A DNA stretch of 64,000 nucleotides from Physella acuta (Eukaryota > Mollusca > Gastropoda > Physidae), in the NCBI RefSeq assembly GCF_028476545.1, contig NW_026731909.1, forward strand, positions 142,001-206,000. Direction: 5' to 3'. Each line of letters opens with the position of its first letter. Positions within the stretch are counted from its first letter, which is position 1. Positions 12,060 to 23,400 of the stretch are shown piece after piece. The translations under genes were made by a program, and so were the position numbers. A model generated the notes under the pieces. The model saw only the letters and a program-made list of their open reading frames with translations. It was not told where the DNA came from and ran no database searches.

Positions 12060-12504
12060 ATCTGGCTCGTAACTTGTTGTTTTCAATTTCAAGCACGCCT
12101 CTAGATTTTTATTAGTTAGTTGGCTTCTTACTTAAGTTTTTGTTAATAATGATGTAAGAGAACTCTTGCTAGCACGAATATCTTGACCTAAAGATCGTCC
12201 GCACTCCAGATGTCAACTTCTTCACCTTACTGTAGCATTCTGGAAAACTGTTCCATGCGTCAAATATTCGTGACTCAACTCACGGCATTTCTTTTAGAGC
12301 TGTGTACTTATAAAGTGTAACGTGCATGCTTTTCTTAACCTCCAACTCTTGCAACTTGCTCTTGTGTTCTGTGAATTTACTACTCCACAAATGTTTGGTT
12401 TTCAAATCCAGCAATTGCATTTGAAGCGAACCAACATCAATTCCAAATGGCTCAAAGTTGATCTCATTTGTTTTTGTGTTGAGAGGATCTACTATGAACG
12501 CCAT
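12060..12504 (-). pseudogene. hAT transposase C-terminal remnant
   Basis: The minus-strand translation from 12504 gives a 74-residue open stretch including FEPFGIDVGSLQMQLLDLKT. This is the 'PF..D......QLELIDLQ' block of hAT transposases of the SCAND3/EPM2AIP1/GTF2I-repeat type. A second frame then continues with W-NSFPECYSKVKKL, and a third segment gives IFRSRYSC-QEFS. The latter is the hAT dimerisation motif, normally Y-C-E-x-x-FS. Stops and a frameshift separate these blocks, so it is non-functional. Family is from remembered hAT signatures. Confidence 0.75.
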
Positions 12505-12765
12505 CTGTTTTCAATCGCTCAAATCTCTCAGCGGAGACATCCTTCTTTGTGCTGATAGTAATGCTGGAGTGATTCATGTTAACGGTTTCATCACGATATT
12601 TTTAAAAAGATTTTTCCGTGTCTTCAACAAAAACAAGTAATTTTTTTTTCGAAACAATCTTTTTTTTTTTCAAGCAAATTATATGACGCTGAATTTTTTT
12701 GTTTTCAATTTGGGATGGCACTTCAATAGAAAGTCCATTGAAATAGGGAGACTTACTGACAGCTG

Positions 12766-12882
12766 TTTTAAAGCATATATTTTCAGTGACAGCAGTGGTA
12801 CTGTCGAATTCACAAATTATGAATTACTGAAAAGTAGAAAAACAACAAAATAGCGGCGTATGATACGCAACGGGCCGGCTCG
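12766..12882 (+). mobile_element. Helitron-like 3' tail fragment inside the hAT element
   Basis: Matches the last ~117 bases of the element at 9009-9395, ending GGCCGGCTCG followed by T. The hairpin is partly eroded. The 5' two-thirds are missing. Confidence 0.6.
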
Positions 12883-13126
12883 TTATTAATATTTGCACAT
12901 GGAACTCGAGAGCCGCATCTTGACATCAAAAGAGCCGCATGCGGCTCACGAGTCGCAGGTTGCCGACCCCAGATTTAGTCATTTAGACCCAGCTCTCCGT
13001 CGTTAGCACTCAAGAACAGACTTTTTGTCACACACGACAAGCAAAACTTCACAGAAGAGCTGTATCAAGTTACTTTCTCCTTTTTTAATTTTTTTTATTC
13101 TCCCCACAGCCTCCCTTTAATTCTAC

Positions 13127-13535
13127 TTTTTAGCGCAATTTCCATACGGACAATTGCGATTATTAACTCGTCATTTCTGGATGGATGTGTGTCCGATGTG
13201 TGTCCGCAGCTTTAAGTCGTATCTCCTCCTCAACGAAGCGATATCGAGGACTAGTTCCAAAGCAAATATGTCAAGCAAGTTCCGAGGATGATTGTGGGCC
13301 AAAAAGATTCCCGGAATTCCTTCCTGGATTTCCCGGAAAAGCCAAAAAACCTCGAAAAAATGCAGTTGTTGGCCCATATCTCAGCAACCAGACCACTTAG
13401 CGACTTGAAACATTTACCAATCGAATCCTGCCATAATTTAGAACAATATTGCCGAAGAAAGTTTTCAAAAATATCCTTTCGTTCGGTCACAAAAAATTAA
13501 TTAAGGAAATTGCGCTTAAATTGTCACTAGACTTT
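13127..13535 (-). mobile_element. GCGCAATTTCC element, internally deleted copy
   Basis: Ends carry TTTTAGCGCAATTTCC (13128) and GGAAATTGCGCTTAAATTGT (13506-13525), followed by CACTAGACTTTTT. The interior matches the copies at 24363 and 43806 in reverse orientation but lacks about 250 bp. Contains no credible protein. Superfamily not recognised. Confidence 0.65.
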
Positions 13536-13579
13536 TTATTAACTTGTTTACCCTTCTTTTCGTCCAATAATCTGCCTGT

Positions 13580-14000
13580 TTGTGTACGCGCGTGTGTGTG
13601 TGTGGGGGGGGGGGGGGGGGGTAAGCACATAAGTGACTTCATACACCTTGTTAGGTGAGGGGATGAAACCTCTGTGACGAGATACACGTTCTTTGATGTA
13701 GCACTTACTTTGTACTTTGTTGACGAACAAGAAAAAAAAAACACCTTAAAGTTTAATTTTAAGGGTGCTACTGAATGTTGGGATGTCACTTTTTTTTTAA
13801 AGAGCGGTGGTTGGATGTGATGTTATGGGGGTAGTAGAGGGGGGTGGGAGGGGTTTCAAAGACTGCAAAAGTGACCTGATGTGTATCTATGGACGACCCA
13901 TCATCTCGGTCTACACATTTTTACTGTACCCACTAATTTTAAACATTTTTTCTAGTGTGTGTGGAAGGTGTGTGTGTGTGGGGGGGGGGGTCTGTAAAAT
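13580..14000. repeat. GT- and G-rich low-complexity sequence
   Basis: (GT)n runs into a poly-G tract at about 13602-13621, and a second GT/poly-G block lies at about 13958-13990. No gene was seen. Confidence 0.7.
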
Positions 14001-14103
14001 GAAGGATTTATGGTTGGAAATTCGCGAAAAAAAATTGCTGTACAAGCACATAGGACAACGTTTAAAAAACCCAACAGAACTGACTTTAAAAAAGAAATAG
14101 CTG

Positions 14104-14109
14104 TTTATT
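14104..14109 (-). terminator. Candidate poly(A) signal AATAAA
   Basis: TTTATT on the plus strand reads AATAAA on the minus strand, about 140 bp after the stop codon of the 811-residue unknown gene. An overlapping second copy is at 14108-14113. Confidence 0.5.
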
Positions 14110-14250
14110 TATTTTTTTAAATTACAAACTAGTTTGGAGGCAAATAAACGAAACCTTCACAGCTATAGTGCTGACTACTCCTGCTACAGCCATAGCCTCT
14201 AGTGATGGAACGACACACATTGTTTCTAAGCGTGCCGAGGCTGGGGTCAT

Positions 14251-17200
14251 CTATTTCTGAGACAGGCTCACCGAGACCGTCTTCTTGGAAATATTGCTCA
14301 TGATGCTCCGCTCGGAGTAGGCCTTGCTCAGGTTGATGGAAGACCTTGAGATGGGGGAGGGCGCAATCTCTATTTTTGGCTCCGGGCAGACGTTACGTTT
14401 GAGCATGTCGGCTAGCGGTTTGGTGTATTTATAGCTGCCCATGTCTTTCAGAAGGCGGAGTCTGTCATTGGCTAGGCAGCGAGCTTTGAGTGCGGGGAAG
14501 TCTTTCAGACGTGCTGGGCAGAAAATGGCAGTTTAAAATTTCGTACAGGAAGGGATTTTTGTTGTTGTAAACACGGGGATAATTTACCCAGGGATATTTT
14601 ACACTGGGATATTTTACACAGGGATATTTTACACTGGGATATTTTACACAGGGATATTTTACACAGGGATATTTTACACAGGGATATTTTATACAGTGAC
14701 ACGTTTCACACCAGGACACTATTTACACAGTAGCATGATATACAGAGGGACACTATTTACAGGGATACACTATTTACAGGGATACACTATTTACAGGGAT
14801 ACACAATTTACAGAGGGACACTATTTACAGCGAGACACTATTTACAGGGATAACCATTTACATGGGACACTATTTACAATACCATTTACAGAGAGACACT
14901 AATTACTTGGAGACACTATACACACATGGGCAATAATTACAAAGGAAAACAATACACAGTTACAAGGTTTTAACGGGGATACCATTTACTCAGTTAAACA
15001 AGAAAAGATCAGCATCTTTTAAAAACCATGGTTGCTAAACCGAAAAGTCTCGAGTTCGAACCCTCGGGCAGATGAGGCTCGTTAGCTGGGGACAGCCACT
15101 CTTCTAAGAGAGACAGCTCCAACATCAAACAACTGCTGCCATGCAGTTTGTTCTTGGTTGGACAAAGGCTATGGAAGCAAATCCAAAAAGAAAAGCAGGC
15201 TGAAATCGGAGTCAATGGTCTCAATGGCGCATAACCAGTTGACAGGTAATCCTTAATTGTGTTGGAGGCGTGGTCGAGTCGGCAAAGCTCATGGTTGATA
15301 AATTCGAAAAAAGTCTCGAGTTCAAACCCTCTGGCAGATAAGGCTCGATCCCTACCAACACTAAAAATTAAGAACGAAGAAGAAGAAGAAGACAAGGTTT
15401 AAACGGGGATACCATTTACACAGTTAAACAACAAAAGATCAACATCTTTTAAAAAGAAAACTCCCAAACAAGAAAATAAAGACAGATTATCGTACGATAA
15501 CACTGTAACTCTACTGTACCTGCATTGAGTACCTACCAGGTGGCAAAAGCTGGCGAGAGATATGCACCGGCTGGCTCGGCCTTTTGGATGATGGACTGGC
15601 GAAGGATCGTCTCGGTGATTTCTCCCTTTCTCGGCAACTGGTCTCGACAGCTTCAGCCGGCGCGGGCTGCGGGGTGTCCAGAGTGTAATTCTTCGAGGCG
15701 ACGGTCTGGGGCCTGACGAGGTAGTCGGCGTTCGATATGGCCACGGTGGACGGAGTGATCTCCCTCGTGAAGAAGGTCAAGGAAGACTTAGTATAAAGGT
15801 CGGCGTGGGTAAGCCACCGGTGTCGGTCCAGGAAGTGCTTGACGGTGTAGTACGTCGCCACGGGGTACTGCCGAGGTCCGGTTTTGGGTTCTGGCGCCGG
15901 CGCGTCTGCGAAGTAGATTTCCGGTTCCGGCGAAATGAAGTCCTTATCCTTCTTTATTTCAATGACTTCCGAGGGGTGGTGCCCTTTGAAATGTATCTTG
16001 TTTTTCTTAGACATGTCGCTTATTTTCACACCGAATGAGCTGACTCTTCTGTATCCCTGCCGGGGTTTTGAGACGTTACTGTCGCTTAAGATAAACTCCA
16101 AACTCGGACTGGGTGTCAACTTATTATTCGTATTGTGAGACAGTTTTCCCGAATTATTCCGGCTTCGAATTTGAGATTTGTTTCGGTTTCCCAACTCGTA
16201 TTTTTCTGCTTTAAGTATCTCCGCCATTTTGTTTAAATTCACCATCCTCGCAGTTTTAAAATCGCGTTTCTTTGCGGATAAAGGGCGGCTGGCGTGCGCT
16301 CTTTGCTCAAGACTTTCAACCGCGACTGCAATGTCGGTTCCCAGAGGTTTGACGTCACTGCCGTGAAGGGAGACCACGCTAGCGAGTTTGGGTAATTGTA
16401 CAGGTTCAGCTGACGTAATGCTCATCCGATTTACGGCGTCTGCAGTTCCGGAAATGCCAGGCGAGTTTAAAGAAGTTTGTGAATCGTTCTTCATGTTTCT
16501 GTTTACGTTGCCTCTAGCGTATTCTTCCCAGAACATGTCCATATTCTCGGGATCGTTTTCGTTGAAATTTTGCCGGCAGTTTAAAAAGCAGTCGATTAGT
16601 TCATCCAGTTCATCAGCGATGTGGCTGTTGTTCCTGTCTTGACCTAGTTCACCAGCGATGTGACAGTTGTTCCTGTCTTGATCTAGTTCATCCAGTTCAT
16701 CAGCGATGTGGCTGTTGTTCCTGTCTTGACCTAGTTCACCAGCGATGTGACAGTTGTTCCTGTCTTGATCTAGTTCATCCAGTTCATCAGCGATGTGGCA
16801 GTTGTTCCTGTCTTGACCTTGAAGGTAAGAGATGCTTCTAACCAACGTCCATGCCCCATGCTCCTGGCCAAGGCTGTCTGATTTACAACTCAGTATTTCT
16901 GTTGAGCTAATCGAGGCTTCAAAGAAGTAGATATATATTTGTTTTGCAAGTGAATCGCTATATTTAAAAAAAAAACTAAATGACTAAGCTTTATTAAGTT
17001 AATTTAAGAAATAGACTGTTTAACTAATAATAGTAACTATGCAACAAGCTGATTATGTGTCTTCACACACGAATGTCTGGTATTAAGTAAAACAGTACAT
17101 TATTAATACATGATTGATAACGTAACATAAAAATTCAAACGCTTTTTATCCCAGAATCAGAGACAGAAGCAGTAGGGTTGCTAAGGTTAAAGCGACGCCT

Positions 17201-20200
17201 TTTTCGTAAACTGATTGTAATTAAAAAATTATTTAAAAATACTCAGTTAAAAATACTCGTCGTTCATCTGCCCCACCACCACCCCCCCCCCTGCTCCTGC
17301 CTCGACTAGAATTTTCCTTGACGGTAGTGAATCACTTTGCTACACAATGTAGCCTGCTGATGTTTTGAATTCTGTACTGCCCAACCCTCCCATATAGGAT
17401 TTAATTAATGTTACATAGATAATCCTAAATTTAGGTAACTTTTAAAAATAGAAATTCACTCCCCCCCCCCTCCCCACAACAGATATACAAATAATTTGGA
17501 AGAACACACTCCTTATAATGTCTGCCAAGTGTTAGTTTGGAGAGAAGATCAAAGTTGACATATTTAAGACAGAATGAGACAGTTAGTTACAAATAGAATG
17601 TGTACACTTGTTGCATTATAGGCCTGAAACACATTTTGCCCTACATCAAGGGAAACAGCTTTGAGTTCGTTTCCCAGAATAAAACAAAAATAGAATTTGA
17701 GTGTAGAACAATTCTTGCAAATGTAGGCCTACATTTTTATTTTTAGTTAAATAAAACAATAAATAAAACTACTACGTTTACATTTAAATAAGTGAGAGTC
17801 ACTATTACTTAGATAAATAGTATAGCCGTTTATTTCTATTTGGATTTTCTCCTAATGTAGAATCTAGGATCTGTTTCCAGACAATCCTCACCAAAAAAAA
17901 AAAAAGAGTATAGAAAAATATATAAAACATGTATTTTGTTTTTTTATTGAACAGGTCTAACTTTGTAAATGTCGTTATAATTGTGCATGAAAAAGTCTGT
18001 ATTAAGTTATCTATAACACTTAATCTCAAGTTTGCTTGCTTGTATTGAACTATAGATGTCAAAAAGTGGCGGGATTCAACATTTCGCGCGCGCACCTTTT
18101 TGCATCAGTGACTGGGCTTATGTGGAAAAGCCCCGATATTTAACCGTGCTCTTCTCTCTCTCTCTCTCTCTCTCCCATCCCCCCCCCCCCCCCCCCCCCA
18201 CACAGATCTATTAAGTGATGCCACTGTCCAACCTCGTTAAGGACATTTGATCATGTGTTTGTTACAATTAAAAAGGGTGTGAAAAAGACATCGGATTGGA
18301 TGCTGTGCCACAATAATTTGGTTGAGATGGGTGGGGTGGGGGGGGGGGGGGGGAGGGTGTGTGTGAATATATGGGGTAGTTGGTAGGGTCAACATTACTA
18401 TTTTTTATATAATATATTTGTGTGATAGCTTATTTATACGAAAAATAATTGTGTAGTACTCATATCGCTCCAACTTTATGCACACTCTATCTTCATTCGT
18501 CCAGCTGTCCATACTCCATTTTACCTGGCTGACTGATACAACAAACAGGAAATAATCTTGGAAAAAAAAAGTTTAATTCTAAAAATCATTCAACTTACTA
18601 AGGCGGCCTTCGGTGTTGGAAATTACATCATCAGATACGAATTTCCGAACCCGGTTGTGGGGTTTCCCCTTTTTAGCCCGAGGGGGGCGCTTGGCGTACA
18701 AATTGACGTGCATGTCTTCGCTGGGTATTCCAAGAAATCTCTCGCCCTCCATAGACGGGCTGGGTCTCCAGTTGGCTGTGAAGTTCCTCTGGCTTAAGGC
18801 ACTTCCGCTTCTCTTACGTGATGCAATGACGGAGAGGGGGGCTCGATACCTTGGTTCGTGGGATGAAGAGATACAACTTGATTACATATGTTAATTAATT
18901 AAAGACAGGCTGAGTGAGAGGTTGGGAGGGGGGGGGGTGGACTCGATACCTTGGTTCGTGGGATAAAGAGATAATACTTGATTACATAATATTTATGTTA
19001 ACTAAAGGCAGGTTTGAGATGTTGGGAGAGGGGGGGGGGGCTAGGTAACTTGGTTTATGGGTAACAGAGATTTGATTGCTTATGTTAATTAATTAAAGGC
19101 AGGTTGTGTGAGAGAGGGAGGGTTGTTTGGTACTTTGGTTCATGAGTTAATGAAATAAAACTTGATTACATATGTCTATTAATCAAAGGCGGGTTGAGTG
19201 TACAAAGTGAGAGGGTGAGGGGGTGGGTAGGCGGCCGAGAGCGAGACGTCATTAAAACAAGAGGAGGGAGGGGTGGGCTCCTTGAAACTTTCAAGGAGGA
19301 TGAACGAACTTTAATTTCTGGAGGGGGGTGCACAGACACGGGTGAAAGTATATATTTTCTTTTATATATTTTTTCTACTTCGTCCGAAGAGATGCCTGAA
19401 AGAAACACTGGGTCTGGCGGTGGTGGATGGGGGTTAACAGAAGGTTGGTATGGTGAACTTTGATATAATGTATTAAATAATAATAATGTAATAATGTATT
19501 AAAATATATCAAAGCATTTAGTAAGTTCAATTTATATGACTTCTAACTAGCAATAAATACGTTGTTAAATATTAAGTGCAATGTAAAATGACATGAATCC
19601 GCATTAAAAGATATGACAAGTAATCGACATTTTCTATACATAACTCAAGTTTTAAGCAAACAACAACGCTGATGATCAGATCCCAGTTTTTAACGTACCC
19701 ATGATGGCGCCGGTTGGAGGCGGAGCGACACCTACGGGCAGAGGCGTGTCCCACTTGGATGGGCTGGTTGGTCAGCTGTATGGCCATGTTGTGGTCAGCC
19801 CCCAAGTCTAGTGAGGCCAGGACGACTTTGTTGGAGGTCGTGTTGTAGGCGGCCTTATCCTGGGACCTCAGGGACTCCGTGCCCAGGTTGTCGTATTCTG
19901 GGGGAGAAAACTAGAGGCGTTACTAGGGTGGGGTGGGATCAGAAACCCCGCCCCACGAAGAGTCTACCGCCCCCCACCCGAACGAAATGGAATTTATAGA
20001 GAAAATGTGAACTGTTAACAGTGTCCGTCCCCCCGGAAATTTTAGTTCCCCCCCCCCCCCGAAAATTTCAGCCCCCCCCCCACCCCCCGTTACGTTTGCC
20101 TGTCGTCCCTACTGGGACATAGGCCGCTGACAAGAGCTTTCCAGACGTCTCTGTCCCCCCCCCCCCCCATCTAAGAAAAAAGGCTGTAAGAAACACTGGG

Positions 20201-20419
20201 GGGGGGGGGTTTAAAAGGGGGTGGGGTGACGCGGTCGGTCGGCCCTCGCGACACTTCCCCAAAAGATAAAATTTATGTCGTTGGCCTTAAATTGACACAT
20301 TACCGACATGAAACTTGCTCTGGAACTGTGCCTCATCCAACCGGAATATAGCAGCAACCGTAGCATCGGCCTGACAGTGATGAAAGGAGGAGTTATAAAA
20401 CATACAAAAATTCATTATA

Positions 20420-20485
<66 letters not shown>

Positions 20486-23400
20486 TACATAGACAATGTT
20501 ATACAAACAAATGAATTTGGGATATTTAGGCGGTATATACGTAATAATGTTTTTCGTGCTACAGACCTAAAGTTTTACCTGACGGTACAGAACTGCGTAC
20601 ATCATTTGTTTTACAAATCTTAGGATTTATGCTGGTATTAGCGTGAGAGGTTCTGGTGGTATGAAACTTTTCACGTGGTATGAAACCATATCACGTGGTA
20701 TGAAACCTATCACGCGGTATGAAACATATCATGTGATATGAAACCTATCACGTGGTATGAAACCTATCACGTGGTATGAAACCTATCACGTGACGTGGTA
20801 TAAACCTATCACGTGACGTGGTATAAACCTATCACGTGGTATTTAACCTATCACATGGTATGAAACCTATGACGTGGTATTAAACCTATCAAGTGGTACC
20901 AACCTGGAGGGTGGGGTTGTCCCTGAGCACCCACACAGCCGCATGCAGCCTGGCGTTCTCGTCCCTGAGCTTGCTGTTCTCTAGCATCGTCTCCTCGGCG
21001 TTGTTGTGGTACAGCATACCATTGGGGAACCTCGTCCTCATCAGTTGGTGGGTGTCTTACAGAGAGAGGATACGCTCATTGAAATAAAACTCAGTTGGTG
21101 TCTTACAGAGAGAGGATACGCTCATTGAAATAAAACTCAGTTGGTGTCTTACAGAGAGAGGATACGCTCATTGTAATAAAACTAGGTGGGTGTCTTACAG
21201 AGAGAGGATACGCTCATTGAAATAAAACTCAGTTGGTGTCTTACAGAGAGAGGATACGCTCATTGTAATAAAACTAGGTGGGTGTCTTACAGAGAGAGGA
21301 TACGCTCATTGAAATAAAACTCAGTTGGTGTCTTACAGAGAGAGGATACGCTCATTGTAATAAAACTAGGTGGGTGTCTTACAGAGAGAGGATACGCTCA
21401 TTGAAATAAAACTCAGTTGGTGTCTTACAGAGAGAGGATACGCTCATTGTAATAAAACTAGGTGTGTGTCTTACAGAGAGAGGATACGCTCATTGTAATA
21501 AAACTCAGTTGGTGTGTGTCTTACAGAGAGAGGATACGCTCATTGTAATAAAACTCAGTTGGTGTCTTACAGAGAGAGGATACGCTCATTGAAATAAAAC
21601 TAGGTGTGTGTCTTACAGAGAGAGGATACGCTCATTGTAATAAAACTCAGTTGGTGTCTTACAGAGAGAGGATACGCTCATTGTAATAAAACTAGGTGGG
21701 TGTCTTACAGAGAGAGGATACGCTCATTGTAATAAAACTAGGTGGGTGTCTTACAGAGAGAGGATACGCTCATTGTAATAAAACTCAGTTGGTGTCTTAC
21801 AGAGAGAGGATACGCTCATTGTAATAAAACTCGGTGGGTGTCTTACAGAGAGAGGATACGCTCATTGAAATAAAACTCAGTTGGTGTCTTACAGAGAGAG
21901 GTTACGCTCATTGAAATAAAACTCAGTTGGTGTCTTACAGAGAGAGGATACGCTCATTGAAATAAAACCATCAGTTAGTGGGTGTCTTACAGAGTGAGGA
22001 TACGCTCATTGAAATAAAACTCAGTTGGTAGGTGTCTTACAGAGAGAGGATACGCTCATTGAAATAAAACTCAGTTGGTGGGTGTCTTACAGAGAGAGGA
22101 TACGCTCATTGAAATAAAACTCAGTTGGTGGGTGTCTTACAGAGAGAGGATACGCTCATTGAAATAAAACCATCAGTTAGTGGGTGTCTTACAGAGAGAG
22201 GTTACGCTCATTGAAATAAAACTCAGTTGGTGGGTGTCTTACAGAGAGAGGATACGCTCATTGAAATAAAACTCGGTGGGTGTCTTACAGAGAGAGGATA
22301 CGCTCATTGAAATAAAACTCAGTTGGTGGGTGTCTTACAGAGAGAGGATACGCTCATTGAAATAAAACTCGGTGGGTGTCTTACAGAGAGAGGATACGCT
22401 CATTGAAATAAAACTCAGTTGGTGTGTGTCTTACAGAGAGAGGATACGCTCATTGAAATAAAACCATCAGTTAGTGGGTGTCTTACAGAGAGAGGATACG
22501 CTCATTGAAATAAAACCATCAGTTGGTGTGTGTCTTACAGAGAGAGGATACGCTCATTGAAATAAAACTCGGTGGGTGTCTTACAGAGAGAGGATACGCT
22601 CATTGAAATAAAACTCAGTTGGTGGGTGTCTTACAGAGAGAGGATACGCTCATTGAAATAAAACTCTCATCAGTTGGTGTGTGTCTTACAGAGAGAAGAT
22701 ACGCTCATTGAAATAAAACTCTCATCAGTTGGTGTGTGTCTTACAGAGAGAAGATACGCTCATTGAAATAAAACTCTCATCAGTTGGTGTGTGTCTTACA
22801 GAGAGAGGATACGCTCATTGAAATAAAACTCGGTGGGTGTCTTACAGAGAGAGGATACGCTCATTGAAATAAAACTCAGTTGGTGGGTGTCTAACAGAGA
22901 GAGGATACGCTCATTGAAATAAAACTCAGTTGGTGGGTGTCTTACAGAGAGAGGATACGCTCATTGAAATAAAACTCAGTTGGTGGGTGTCTTACAGAGA
23001 GAGGATACGCTCATTGAAATAAAACTCGGTGTGTGTCTTACAGAGAGAGGATACGCTCATTGAAATAAAACTCAGTTGGTGGGTGTCTTACAGAGAGAGG
23101 ATACGCTCATTGAAATAAAACTCTCATCAGTTGGTGTGTGTCTTACAGAGAGAAGATACGCTCATTGAAATAAAACTCAGTTGGTGTCTTACAGAGAGAG
23201 GATACGCTCATTGAAATAAAACTCAGTTGGTGGGTGTCTTACAGAGAGAGGATACGCTCATTGAAATAAAACTCAGTTGGTGTCTTACAGAGAGAGGATA
23301 CGCTCATTGAAATAAAACTCAGTTGGTGGGTGTCTTACAGAGAGAGGATACGCTCATTGAAATAAAACTCAGTTGGTGTCTTACAGAGAGAGGATACGCT

